Source: Comamonas sp. lk
GTDB lineage: Bacteria; Pseudomonadota; Gammaproteobacteria; Burkholderiales; Burkholderiaceae_C
NCBI GenBank assembly: GCA_945925985.1
Contig: CAMELV010000006.1
Coordinates: 62,001 to 126,000, forward strand
Direction of reading: 5' to 3'
DNA: 64,000 bases
The notes beneath the pieces are model-generated. The model saw only the letters and a program-made list of their open reading frames with translations. It was not told the origin of the DNA and ran no database searches. Numbering within the stretch: position 1 is the first letter of the stretch; every line of letters begins with the position of its first letter. Positions 16,965 to 25,923 of this stretch are shown one piece after another. Made by a program: the position numbers and the translations under genes.

Positions 16965-18689
16965 CTAGCGCAGGCCAGGGTCGACGCGCAAAATGCGGAT
17001 GTCTTCGGGCGGCTCCGTGCCCCGGGCCAACTGCAGCATGCGCGGCAGCAGGCCGGTCTTGTCGACCACCCAGCGGCCTTGCGCCACGGGCTCCACCTGT
17101 CCCGGCAAAAGGTCCACTTGCGCCAGTTGTGTCGCGCGGATGACCAGGTAGTAGGGCTGCCCCGCCGCAGGCAAGCCCTGCCGGTCACGCACGGAGACGG
17201 TGGGCGCCGGGTTGTAAAGCCCCAGCTCCCGGGCCACCAGGTCCATCTGCCAAACATAAATGTCACCGGGGGGCTGCGTGACCAGCACCCGGTTGGCGTT
17301 GTGGGCAAGCCCGACCGACAGGTAGGTCAGGGTCATCACGACCGTGATAAAGCTGTACAGCAAAGTGACGCTGAATACCGGCAGCAGCAGCAAAGCCCGG
17401 GCCCGCCAGGGCGCACGCAACAGCCTGCCCAGCGCCAGCCCGGTCAGCAGCAGCAGCAGCACCATGCCGGTCACCATCGGTTGGCCCACGTAAAGGGCCA
17501 GGGCCAAGGCCAGTACCGCTGTCAGTGCCGCCGTGCCAAGCTGGGCCAATTCCAGCCCGCGCCGGCCGTCGGGCTGGGCCAGCACCGTGGCCAGATACTG
17601 GCCGCACAGGATGGCCGCAAACGGGAACACGATCACGGTGTAGTAATCCAGCTGGAAGCTGGTCAAGCTGAACAAGCCAAAGGTCACGACAAAGGAAGCG
17701 CCCAGGGTCACCTGCTGGCCCCGCGCGCGCGCACCACTGCTGCGCCAGCCGCGCCAGGCCTGCCCCACGGCGGCAACAGCGACCGCTACCCAGGGCAGAA
17801 ATGCCCACAGGAACACATGCAGAAAGAAGGCCGGGTTGCCGTCTGTGTTGCGGATCGGCCCGGTGTTGAAAAACCGGCCGAATTGGCTGTCCCACACAAA
17901 AAAACGGACTCCCGAGACGCCGGTGCGGCCAAACACCAGTTTGTCGGGCTGGGCATCAAACTGCAGGTACAGGGTCAGTAGCTCGGGCGCGGTGAACAGC
18001 AGGGTCAGCGCCAGCGCCAACCACCAGCGCCTCTGCCACAGCACGCACCAGCGGCCCCGGTACAGCCACAGCGCCACTAGGCCGCTGCTGATGGTGATCA
18101 GGGTGAAGATGCCCTTGGTCATCACCGCCGTGGCACTGAACAAGGCACCCAACAGCAGATACTTAAGCTTGGGGTTGGTGTCGAGGCGCAACCAGTAGTA
18201 GCAGGCGCCCATGATGCTGCCCGTGAGGTAGGTCTCGGCACGCACGTCGGTCGAGGTCAGCATCACCTGGAACGCCGACACAAACACCAGCACCGCCAGC
18301 CACGCGGCCTCACGCCCGTAAAACAAGCGGGCGATGCGGTAGGTGTAGTAGGCCCCGAGCAGGTGGAACAGGAAGCCCGGCAGGTTGTAGCTGATGGCGT
18401 TGACCCCGCCCAGCTTGAAAAACAGTGCCGTGACCCAGAACGGAAAATGCGGTTTGTCCAGCCAGTCCTGCCCGTCCAGCACCAGATTGACCCAGTCGCC
18501 GTGGCGAACCATGTGCTGCGACAGCGCGGCGTAGGTGACGGAGTCCCCGGCGTTGATGATGGGTGTGACCAGGCCGATGGCGTTGACCAATAGCGACAGG
18601 AGGACCAGCCAGCGTATGAGGGGGAGGGTATTCAAGGTGTGAAGGGCACGGGCCTCAGCGGCTGCCGTACCCGCAAGGATAATCGGCAA
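16965..18689 (-). CDS. ArnT/PMT-like glycosyltransferase, GT39 family
   Basis: About 574 residues with around twelve membrane helices. The periplasmic loop after the first helix has the acidic residue pattern INAGDSVTYAALSQHM and LDGQDWLDKPHFPFWVTALFFKLGG. This is the signature of the ArnT/PMT family, which moves sugars from polyprenyl-phosphate carriers onto lipid A, proteins or other acceptors. The acceptor and the sugar are unknown. The gene lies 21 bases after the rhamnose mutarotase gene on the same strand, but its role does not obviously belong to that operon. Confidence 0.85.
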   Translation of the reverse strand: MPIILAGTAAAEARALHTLNTLPLIRWLVLLSLLVNAIGLVTPIINAGDSVTYAALSQHMVRHGDWVNLVLDGQDWLDKPHFPFWVTALFFKLGGVNAISYNLPGFLFHLLGAYYTYRIARLFYGREAAWLAVLVFVSAFQVMLTSTDVRAETYLTGSIMGACYYWLRLDTNPKLKYLLLGALFSATAVMTKGIFTLITISSGLVALWLYRGRWCVLWQRRWWLALALTLLFTAPELLTLYLQFDAQPDKLVFGRTGVSGVRFFVWDSQFGRFFNTGPIRNTDGNPAFFLHVFLWAFLPWVAVAVAAVGQAWRGWRSSGARARGQQVTLGASFVVTFGLFSLTSFQLDYYTVIVFPFAAILCGQYLATVLAQPDGRRGLELAQLGTAALTAVLALALALYVGQPMVTGMVLLLLLTGLALGRLLRAPWRARALLLLPVFSVTLLYSFITVVMTLTYLSVGLAHNANRVLVTQPPGDIYVWQMDLVARELGLYNPAPTVSVRDRQGLPAAGQPYYLVIRATQLAQVDLLPGQVEPVAQGRWVVDKTGLLPRMLQLARGTEPPEDIRILRVDPGLR

Positions 18690-18710
18690 TCTTAGCCGTG
18701 CTTGCCCAGC

Positions 18711-19079
18711 CTATCGCGACAGCGCCTTTGCCTGCAACACGAACATTTTTTGTAAGGGAACGCGCTTGGGTAGGCCGTTGTCCTGGATCAGGATATCGGC
18801 CATGTATTTTTGCCAGCGCTGCCAGGCCGGGTGTTGCGGCAGATGGTCCATGGTGTGGTCTTTGCGGCGAACCATGATCGCCAACAGCAGCAGTGACTGA
18901 GGCTCGAGATGAATCTCGTAGTGCAGGACGCCGGCATCCAGCAGGGCCTGGCGCATGTCTGGCCAGAGTGCTTCATGCCGACGGTGGTATTCGGACGCGT
19001 ACCCTTCACGCAGTTGCAGGCAGAAAGTCACCGACTCACTGTCTGGCAATGGCCCTGGGGTTGGTACGTTACCGCTCAC
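18711..19079 (-). CDS. rhaM: L-rhamnose mutarotase
   Basis: About 122 residues with the RhaM pattern: FCLQLREGYASEYHRRHEALWPDM near the start, where the YHRRH segment includes the catalytic histidine, then the beta strand HYEIHLEP and the C-terminal PLQKMFVL. RhaM interconverts the alpha and beta anomers of L-rhamnose so that the downstream enzymes receive the right form. It starts with GTG, and GTGA overlaps the stop of the oxidoreductase gene, so it is the last gene of the coupled operon. Its presence is the strongest hint that the operon handles L-rhamnose or a close 6-deoxyhexose. Confidence 0.85.
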   Translation of the reverse strand: MSGNVPTPGPLPDSESVTFCLQLREGYASEYHRRHEALWPDMRQALLDAGVLHYEIHLEPQSLLLLAIMVRRKDHTMDHLPQHPAWQRWQKYMADILIQDNGLPKRVPLQKMFVLQAKALSR

Positions 19080-20158
19080 GGCGAAGCACCAGGCGTGGTG
19101 GTGGGTTGAATTACCGCCACGGCATTGCCGCCGTTTTTGGAAGATGCCGCCAGAGCAGCAATGACCGAAACAGTGGCCGCGCCGACGGCGCCTGGGGCCA
19201 GATTGCTGCCGTGGCCCTGAGCCAAATCGACCACGGCATGAATTGGCCCCTCACAGTGGTAATTCCATTGCCCCGGTGAAATGTTCAGAGGCAGCCTATT
19301 TTCGCCGTCATGACGGCTCAAAGATACACGGTCGCGGTCAAGCTCTACTTCCATCACACCCTCGTTGCCGGTGATGAACAGCCTGAGCAGGGCGCGCTGG
19401 CCTTCGGGCAAGGCAGCCGCACCGCTGAGCGACAACACCGAGCCATTGGCACACAGCACGCTGGCAGCATTGCATAAGTCGTTGCCATCCACGTTGAAGT
19501 TGTGCGCGCTGACCGACAGCGCATTCAGGCCCGTCAACCACAAGGTCAAAGCCACAGAGTGCGACAGCTGACCGTACGCGAAGCCGCCCCCATTCGCAGG
19601 GTCTTGCCAGGTGTCGCGGGCCGGGCGGAAAAACATGCTGCTCCATCGGGCCAACCCGACGCTGCCCTCAAACACGGCCCGAGTTGCAGACACAAAACTG
19701 CAGCTGACATGCTCAATACGCCCTACAGCGCCATCTATCAGTGCTTGGCGGACCTGAGCTAGGCCGGGAAGGTAGTGGTAACCGTTTGCCAATACCAGTG
19801 AGAGCCCAGCGCGTTGGGCTTGCGCTACCAGAGCCCAGGCTTGCGCGGGGTCCAGGGTCATGGGCTTTTCGCACAGCACATGAGCACCGCCAGCCAGTGC
19901 CGCCTGGCAATGTTCGAAATGCTTGTTGTGGGGGGACGCCACCACCACAACGTCTGGCTTTCGTGCAAGAACGTCATGGTAATTTTCCGAGCCAAATTCA
20001 AAGCCAAAATGGTCGCGAACCCGTTGCAGTTCGGCGGCACCCAGCCGACACACGCCGTCAAGTACCACGTCAGAGCGCGAAGCCAGTGTTGGGATGTGCG
20101 ATTGGGCGGCATACCATCCGGCGCCAATCACTGTGGCCTTAATACGGGGCGTCGTCAT
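19076..20158 (-). CDS. Gfo/Idh/MocA family oxidoreductase
   Basis: About 360 residues. The N-terminal Rossmann fold has ATVIGAGWYAAQSHIPTL, followed by the cofactor/substrate motif HVLCEKPMTLDPAQA, the catalytic-site region and the C-terminal alpha/beta domain. Family members are NAD(P)-dependent dehydrogenases of sugars and sugar derivatives. In this operon it is the best candidate for the first oxidation, L-rhamnose to rhamnono-lactone, although specificity cannot be read from the sequence. It shares a base with the stop of the lactonase gene (TGATG) and overlaps the mutarotase gene. Confidence 0.8.
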   Translation of the reverse strand: MTTPRIKATVIGAGWYAAQSHIPTLASRSDVVLDGVCRLGAAELQRVRDHFGFEFGSENYHDVLARKPDVVVVASPHNKHFEHCQAALAGGAHVLCEKPMTLDPAQAWALVAQAQRAGLSLVLANGYHYLPGLAQVRQALIDGAVGRIEHVSCSFVSATRAVFEGSVGLARWSSMFFRPARDTWQDPANGGGFAYGQLSHSVALTLWLTGLNALSVSAHNFNVDGNDLCNAASVLCANGSVLSLSGAAALPEGQRALLRLFITGNEGVMEVELDRDRVSLSRHDGENRLPLNISPGQWNYHCEGPIHAVVDLAQGHGSNLAPGAVGAATVSVIAALAASSKNGGNAVAVIQPTTTPGASP

Positions 20159-21024
20159 CAGAGGGTGCTTTCTTGGGGTTGCCGGGATGTGATCAAGGCC
20201 TGCATGTTGCCACCCAGCACCTGTTGCATTTCGTTGTGTGGAATAAAGGCGCAGTGGGTGCGCACAATTTCAAGGGTTTGGCGGTAGGTCATGTAGCGCT
20301 GGGAGACCGGGTAGTCTGAGCCCCATAGCAGGCGCGACGCGCCAAAATGTTCGTACAAGGCCCGAACCAAGGGTTGCGTATCGGCGCAAGGAAAATCCCA
20401 GCCCGCGTCTACGGCATAGCCGAAACCGGACAGTTTGATATGAATGTTGGGCGAAGCTGCAGCAGCGAGCAGCAGGCGAAGCCCATCGTCGTCTAAAGGG
20501 TCGACTTTCACACGCCCAAGGTGATGGATCAGGAACGGAATATCTGGAAACTGGTCTGCCAATCTGGCCACCGTCGGCATTTGTCGCGCGCCGCATGCCA
20601 GACTGACGACAAGGCGCAGTGCGTCAGCAGCTGCAAAAAAAGCCAGGCCATCGTTCGACAACAGCCAAGAGGGGTCGCGGTCTTCAAACAGGTAGTGCGT
20701 AAAGCCGATCGGATTGAGTCGCTGCACAACAGCTTGCAAACGCTGCGCAGCCCCCGCGCTGTGGTAGGCAGGGTGCCAACGGCAATCGACATCTGGAAAT
20801 GCAAGCAACCTGCCCCCGGAAGCCCGAGCACAACTGGCGCTGTCATCGGCATTGTCTGGGTTGTGATCAATAGAAGCTGAAATCAGAATGGCTGACGCGA
20901 CACCGCACTGGTCCATTTCCCAAAGCAAGCGGTCTGCATTGGCGCGGCTCAGCGGGTCTGGAACCGTAGGCTGGTAAGGCCAATGGCGCCAGGCATGGCA
21001 GTGGGCATCGATGATGGGCGTCAT
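20158..21024 (-). CDS. Amidohydrolase (COG3618), probable sugar lactonase
   Basis: About 288 residues. A TIM-barrel metal-dependent hydrolase of the COG3618 type: the N-terminal IIDAHCHAW, the strand-end histidine IPFLIHHLG, and RLLWGSDYPVSQR near the C-terminus. Relatives include L-rhamnono-1,4-lactonase, L-fuconolactonase and 2-pyrone-4,6-dicarboxylate hydrolase. Between the ABC transporter genes and a dehydrogenase, with a rhamnonate dehydratase in the operon, the sugar-lactonase role is most likely. ATGA links it to the ATPase gene before it. Confidence 0.8.
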   Translation of the reverse strand: MTPIIDAHCHAWRHWPYQPTVPDPLSRANADRLLWEMDQCGVASAILISASIDHNPDNADDSASCARASGGRLLAFPDVDCRWHPAYHSAGAAQRLQAVVQRLNPIGFTHYLFEDRDPSWLLSNDGLAFFAAADALRLVVSLACGARQMPTVARLADQFPDIPFLIHHLGRVKVDPLDDDGLRLLLAAAASPNIHIKLSGFGYAVDAGWDFPCADTQPLVRALYEHFGASRLLWGSDYPVSQRYMTYRQTLEIVRTHCAFIPHNEMQQVLGGNMQALITSRQPQESTL

Positions 21025-21848
21025 CTCGGCAGGGCTTTCGCCTCTAGGCCCCAGTCTATGTTTGGGTCGGGTGGCGGTACGGCCGCGACCAGCGCGCGGG
21101 TGTAGGCGTGTTTCGGTGCATGGATGACGCTTTCAGGCTCGCCCTCCTCTACGATCTGACCGTTGTACATCACCACAATGCGGTCGGCAATCTGGTAAGC
21201 GGTCGTCAGATCATGGGTGACGTAGAGCAGTGAGACCTGCTGTTCGGTTTTGAGCCTATATAAGCTCTCCAGAATGGTTGCGCGCAATGACGCATCGACC
21301 ATCGAAACCGGTTCATCTGCAACAATCACACGCGCCTTAAGCGACAGTGCCCGTGCAATCATGACTCGTTGCCGTTGCCCGCCGCTGAGCTGGTGGGGAT
21401 ACCGCCCTAGCGTATCAGCCGGCCGAAGGCCGACGGCTTGTAGGCACTGGTGGATTTGTTCGTAGGCTTCTTCGCGCGTCTTGACCAGTCCGAACCGTTG
21501 TAGCGGCAGAAGCAGGCTGCGGTCAACTTTGTAAAACGGGTTGTAAACACTGTAGGGGTCTTGGAACACGGCCTGAACCTCACGCCGGTACTGCGCAAAG
21601 GCCGCTCGGTCCATCTGTTGCAGATCATGGCCTTGGTACAACACGGCCCCTTGCGTCGGTTTGAGCAAGCCTAACATCAGGCGGGTCATCGTGGTCTTTC
21701 CGCTACCGCTCTCGCCCACAATGGCCGTGATGGAAGGTGTCTGCGGCAACGCCAGCGAAACCGCATTCAAGGCTAACTTGACCGTCTTGTCGCGGTGAGC
21801 GCCGAAAGCCACGGTGGCTGCGCGAATTTCAATCAATGGCGGCTCCAT
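21021..21848 (-). CDS. ABC transporter ATPase, DppF/OppF type
   Basis: About 275 residues from the ATG at 21848. Walker A GESGSGKTTMTRL, the signature LSGGQRQRVMIARAL, Walker B ARVIVADEPVSMVD and the H-loop VTHD are complete. The C-terminal extension PKHAYTRALVAAVP is characteristic of Opp/Dpp ATPases, which drive periplasmic import of peptides and, less often, oligosaccharides. The ORF track start is too early. The chosen start overlaps the preceding ATPase gene by 20 bases. Confidence 0.88.
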   Translation of the reverse strand: MEPPLIEIRAATVAFGAHRDKTVKLALNAVSLALPQTPSITAIVGESGSGKTTMTRLMLGLLKPTQGAVLYQGHDLQQMDRAAFAQYRREVQAVFQDPYSVYNPFYKVDRSLLLPLQRFGLVKTREEAYEQIHQCLQAVGLRPADTLGRYPHQLSGGQRQRVMIARALSLKARVIVADEPVSMVDASLRATILESLYRLKTEQQVSLLYVTHDLTTAYQIADRIVVMYNGQIVEEGEPESVIHAPKHAYTRALVAAVPPPDPNIDWGLEAKALPR

Positions 21849-22860
21849 TGGCAGATGTAGGCGCCACTTCTCGCGCAAGGTGGCAGCGCACTTGGTGGCG
21901 GTGTGCCACCAACTCTTCTGCTGGCACGTCAACAGCGCAGCGATCCACTGCGCTTGGGCAGCGTGGGCGGAACGCGCAGCCGGGGGTTGGGTTAACAATC
22001 GACGGCGCGACGCCCGGGATACCGCGAAACACTTTGCGGGTGGTGAAGGTCGGCAGACTAGAAATCAACATCCGCGTGTAGGGATGTCGTGGATTGGAGA
22101 AAATTTCATGAACCGGCGCTATTTCTACCAGTCGGCCAGCGTACATGACACCCACGACATGGGCAAACTGAGCCATCAGCCCCATGTCGTGCCCAACAAG
22201 GATAATGCCTGCGCCCACCTCTTCTTGCGCATGAATGAGCGTCTGCATGACCTGCTTTTGCACAATCACGTCTAGTGCGCTGGTCGGCTCGTCAGCAATG
22301 ATGACCTGTGGTGATAAGGCAATAGCCATCGCAATGCACACACGTTGCTTCATCCCGCCGCTGAGTTGGTGCGGGTATTGGTCAGCCACAGACTCGGGCA
22401 GGCCAACGCGGTGCAGCAAGCTCCCCACGTGTTGTCGGCGCTTTTCGGGGTCGGCCTTCTCCCAGTGAGCCATCAGCAGATCATCGATTTGTGCGCGTAC
22501 CGAGAGCACGGGGTTGAGGGAGTTCATCGCGCCTTGTGGAATCAAGGCGATACGCGAGAAACGAGTCTGTCGCATCTGCTCGGCAGTCATAGTGAGCAGA
22601 TCGTCCCCAGTCAACAAGGCCCGTCCGCCACTGATTCGGCCTGGTGCTTTGATGAGTTGCATGAGCGCCAGCACGGCGGTGGACTTGCCGGAGCCTGACT
22701 CGCCGACCAAGCCCAGCCGCATGCCCTGCTGCAGCGTGAAGGATATGCCGTTAACGGCTCGCGCAGCGCCCGAGGATGTTGCAAACTCGACGTTTAGATC
22801 GTGCACTTCGAGAAGAGCACCGCCAAAGCTATCCTTGTCCTGAGCGCTCGCCGGCCTCAT
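21829..22860 (-). CDS. ABC transporter ATPase, DppD/OppD type
   Basis: About 343 residues from the ATG at 22860. Walker A GESGSGKSTAVLAL, signature LSGGMKQRVCIAMA, Walker B VIIADEPTSALD and switch VGHD are present. The C-terminal oligopeptide-type extension includes HPYTRMLISSLP and four cysteine-containing segments (FRPRCPSAVDRCAVDVPAE) that in this family may bind an Fe-S cluster. ATGA couples it to the permease gene upstream. Together with the DppF-like protein it forms the nucleotide-binding pair of the importer. Confidence 0.88.
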   Translation of the reverse strand: MRPASAQDKDSFGGALLEVHDLNVEFATSSGAARAVNGISFTLQQGMRLGLVGESGSGKSTAVLALMQLIKAPGRISGGRALLTGDDLLTMTAEQMRQTRFSRIALIPQGAMNSLNPVLSVRAQIDDLLMAHWEKADPEKRRQHVGSLLHRVGLPESVADQYPHQLSGGMKQRVCIAMAIALSPQVIIADEPTSALDVIVQKQVMQTLIHAQEEVGAGIILVGHDMGLMAQFAHVVGVMYAGRLVEIAPVHEIFSNPRHPYTRMLISSLPTFTTRKVFRGIPGVAPSIVNPTPGCAFRPRCPSAVDRCAVDVPAEELVAHRHQVRCHLAREVAPTSANGAAID

Positions 22861-23723
22861 GACTCCACCCGCAATCGCCGGTTCACAAGGCGGTCCATAC
22901 CGGTCGACGTCATCAGCAATCCGATGAAGATAAGGGCCATCATGGCCACTGGCGGAACCCACCACCACCAAAGATTACGCAAGATAGCACCGTAGTACTG
23001 AGCCCAAAAAATCATCATGCCCAGTGTGAGTTCATTTTGCGGACCCAATCCCAGTGCCTCCAGTCCAATCGTGGCGAGCATCGCACTGGAGACCGCGGTG
23101 ACAAAACTGGCTGCGATATAGGGCAGTAGATTCGGGAAAATTTCAGTAAACACCAGCCGTACACCACCCACACCGTTCAGCCGCGCGATGTCCACGTAAG
23201 GCCGCTCACGCATCGAAAGAGTTTGAGCACGTATTGTTCGCGTGGGATACATCCAGGCCAGACCAGCCACGATGACGGCCATCAGCGCCACGGTCATGCT
23301 TCGCACATTGGTGGCTACCAGAACCAGAACTGCGATGCCAGGAATGGTCATCATCACGTCCGCAATGGTTCGGATAACTGTGTCTGTCCAGCCACGGAAA
23401 TACCCTGCCAACAGCCCAAGAGTCGTGCCCAGTCCCAGACCCATGACACCTGCGAAAAAGCCGATCTTGAGCGTTTGTGGCGTAGCCAATACGAGCGCGG
23501 CCAAAATGTCGCGCCCCTGTACATCGGTACCCAGCAAGTATTGCGCACTAGGTCGCTGACGTGGCATTGCCGCGCCGATCTGGGCCAAATCGACATTGAC
23601 GACCAAGGGGCCAAGCATCGCGAATAGCGCGATCAATACCAGCAGCCCAACACCGGCCGTCAGCAGGGGCTCCTTGCCCACAAGGCGCAGGATGCGCGGC
23701 AATCGTGCTGGCGCGTGACTCAT
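22857..23723 (-). CDS. ABC transporter permease, DppC/OppC type
   Basis: About 288 residues with six membrane helices. LLGTDVQGRDILAALV is the usual N-terminal loop of the DppC group, and the ATPase-contacting EAA loop runs through ARLNGVGGVRLVFTEIFPNLLPY. It is the second membrane subunit of the Opp/Dpp-type importer and is coupled by ATGA to both neighbours. Confidence 0.88.
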   Translation of the reverse strand: MSHAPARLPRILRLVGKEPLLTAGVGLLVLIALFAMLGPLVVNVDLAQIGAAMPRQRPSAQYLLGTDVQGRDILAALVLATPQTLKIGFFAGVMGLGLGTTLGLLAGYFRGWTDTVIRTIADVMMTIPGIAVLVLVATNVRSMTVALMAVIVAGLAWMYPTRTIRAQTLSMRERPYVDIARLNGVGGVRLVFTEIFPNLLPYIAASFVTAVSSAMLATIGLEALGLGPQNELTLGMMIFWAQYYGAILRNLWWWWVPPVAMMALIFIGLLMTSTGMDRLVNRRLRVES

Positions 23724-24724
23724 GGTGGTTTGGTCGACTTGATGCGGGGGTCAATCATCGGGTAGATCAAGTCCAGTACCAGCATGGTGAAGGCGATGGA
23801 CACTGACAGCAGCAGCACAATGCCTTGAATCACGAAATAGTCTTTGGCATGAATGGCCTGGTACAACCGGTAACCTATGCCCGGATAGGCAAAAATCACC
23901 TCCACCAGGATCGCCCCGGAAATAATGTGGCTCAAAGTCAGCGCCAGGTGAGTGAGCTGCGGCAGCATGGCGTTGCGTAAGCCGTAGGTGAAGAAAATGC
24001 GCCGCGCCGACAATCCTTTGGCCTCAGCCAACATGATGTAGTCCTCGCCTCGAATGCTGATCACCATGCCGCGCATGGCAATGGCCCAACTGCCGATGGA
24101 CGCCAGAATGATCGACAGCGCCGGCAGCACTGCGTGGTGCGCCACCTGCACAGCGGTCGCCCAGTTCCATGCCGGCATGAAGCCGAAAGAATAACCACCG
24201 GCGACCGGTAGCAATGGATAGGTCAGGGCAAAGACGAACATCAGCACGATGCCTAATATGAAGTAAGGCACGGCTGACAGCAGGATGACCGGAACGCCCA
24301 CGACTTTTACCCAAGGCTTGCAGCCAGGCCACGCCAATACGCCGCCTAATAGGGTGCCTATGGCGAAACTGATGAGCGTGGACATTCCCAGCAAAGCGAG
24401 CGTCCATGGCAGGCCCGCAAGAATGATGTCGGACACCCGTTCAGGGTAGTTGACCAGCGAGAAGCCAAAGTCCCCTCTCATCACGTCGGTCAGGTAGTTC
24501 AGGTATTGACGCCACAATGGTTTGTCCAAGCCGAATCGTTCGCGGTACGACTGCACCATGGCGCTAATGTCGCCAATATTCCCGCCAGAACTTGCCGAGA
24601 GTTGGCTCAGTTGCTGTTCGATCGGGTCACCGGGCATGGCCCGGGGTATCAGAAAATTGATGGTGATCGCGAGCAATGCGACCAGCAATGTCATCCCCAG
24701 GCGTTTAGAAAAATGCGCCAACAC
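23720..24724 (-). CDS. ABC transporter permease, DppB/OppB type
   Basis: About 334 residues with six membrane helices. The N-terminus MLAHFSKRLGMTLLVALLAITINFLIPRAMPGDPI and the segment SIRGEDYIMLAEAKGLSARRIFFTYGLRNAMLP (EAA loop) are characteristic of DppB. It is the first membrane subunit of the importer. It lies 12 bases after the rhamnonate dehydratase gene, unusual in that an enzyme gene separates the binding protein from the permeases. Confidence 0.88.
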   Translation of the reverse strand: MLAHFSKRLGMTLLVALLAITINFLIPRAMPGDPIEQQLSQLSASSGGNIGDISAMVQSYRERFGLDKPLWRQYLNYLTDVMRGDFGFSLVNYPERVSDIILAGLPWTLALLGMSTLISFAIGTLLGGVLAWPGCKPWVKVVGVPVILLSAVPYFILGIVLMFVFALTYPLLPVAGGYSFGFMPAWNWATAVQVAHHAVLPALSIILASIGSWAIAMRGMVISIRGEDYIMLAEAKGLSARRIFFTYGLRNAMLPQLTHLALTLSHIISGAILVEVIFAYPGIGYRLYQAIHAKDYFVIQGIVLLLSVSIAFTMLVLDLIYPMIDPRIKSTKPP

Positions 24725-24736
24725 CGCGTTATCCCA

Positions 24737-25903
24737 TCAAACACACATGGCAGTGATGTCTTCGAGCGTCAGTCCCATCCCGAATCCTGGGGAGTCATCT
24801 GGTCGAACGATGCCATTTTTTGGGGTTTGCATATTGGGCGTTAGCCGGACTTCATTGAGCGGCACGCCTGGGGCTGACGCGACAAAGTATTCGCCATAGG
24901 GGCTGTTTGGGATCGCCATGCCGAAATGCTGGCCATAGGGTGTATTCACACCAGCATGTGGGATCACCGTGATCCCTGCCCCTTCAGCTATGTGCGCGAT
25001 CTTGAGACATCCGGTCAGGCCGCCAGCCCAGCCGATGTCTGGCTGGAAGACGTCAGCGCTGTGCCGTGCCGCTGCATTTGCAAACGGCCCGAGCGTGTAC
25101 CAGTGTTCGCCGGTTGCCAAACCTTCCATGGGCAGGCGACGCCGCAGCTCCGCCTGACCGTCGAGGTCGTCGGGCATCAGGCAATCCTCAATCCAGCGTA
25201 GTTTGTAGGCGCGAAGACGCTCGGCAAGGCGAACCGTGTAGTCGACGTCAAATGCCATCCAGCAGTCGAGCATCAGTTCAACAGAGTCTCCAATGAGCTT
25301 GCGCCTGCCTGCCACGAACTCCTCGTTCATAGCGAGGCCGCGCACGCCATCTGCCGGACCATAGGGGCAGGCGAGCTTGGTAGCGTTAAAGCCTTGCTCC
25401 ATATGCCAGTCGGTGTCATTGCCAGTGGCATAGCACTCGATGTGCTCGCGCGCCGGACCGCCGATGAGTTCATAGACTGGCCGTTTGAGCAACTTGCCTT
25501 TCAGGTCCCAGAGGGCCAGATCTACCGCACTCATCGCATAGGACGCCAGCCCGCCCCCATAGGGGGAGGTGATACGCAGCATCATGTCCCACATTTTCTC
25601 TGTCGCCATGCAGGGCTCGTCAAGCAACAGCGGACCCATGTGCTCGTTGATGATGTCGATCACAGGGGATCCGTAGCGGGTCATGCCGAAGCCCCAGCTA
25701 CCGTCGGTTGCGGTGACCAAGCACCCGACAGACGGCCACTGCGGACGCCAAGTCGATCGCAGTCGCTTGTACCGGGGATACCGCGACATGGGGTTCGCAA
25801 CCTCGGCGTCGTTGGTCCATGATGGCCGCGTTTGCGGCGTAGTCGCCCCGCTACCAACCAAATCGCTCCGGATCGCGAACGCTCGAACTGACTTGACTCT
25901 CAT
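24737..25903 (-). CDS. rhmD: Enolase-superfamily dehydratase, probable L-rhamnonate dehydratase
   Basis: About 388 residues, the usual size. ANPMSRYPRYKRLRSTW in the capping domain, LMLDCWMAFDVDY, GEHWYT and QPDIGWAGGLT resemble L-rhamnonate dehydratase (E. coli YfaW). Metal ligands are likely D213, E239 and E266; the catalytic base is H316 in VIPHAG. It would convert L-rhamnonate to 2-keto-3-deoxy-L-rhamnonate. The single lysine K176 in ATKLACP instead of a KxK pair also fits RhmD. A fuconate or lyxonate dehydratase is the alternative. It sits between the binding-protein and permease genes. Confidence 0.8.
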   Translation of the reverse strand: MRVKSVRAFAIRSDLVGSGATTPQTRPSWTNDAEVANPMSRYPRYKRLRSTWRPQWPSVGCLVTATDGSWGFGMTRYGSPVIDIINEHMGPLLLDEPCMATEKMWDMMLRITSPYGGGLASYAMSAVDLALWDLKGKLLKRPVYELIGGPAREHIECYATGNDTDWHMEQGFNATKLACPYGPADGVRGLAMNEEFVAGRRKLIGDSVELMLDCWMAFDVDYTVRLAERLRAYKLRWIEDCLMPDDLDGQAELRRRLPMEGLATGEHWYTLGPFANAAARHSADVFQPDIGWAGGLTGCLKIAHIAEGAGITVIPHAGVNTPYGQHFGMAIPNSPYGEYFVASAPGVPLNEVRLTPNMQTPKNGIVRPDDSPGFGMGLTLEDITAMCV

Positions 25904-25923
25904 GCAGGCCTCTTCGTCGCTGG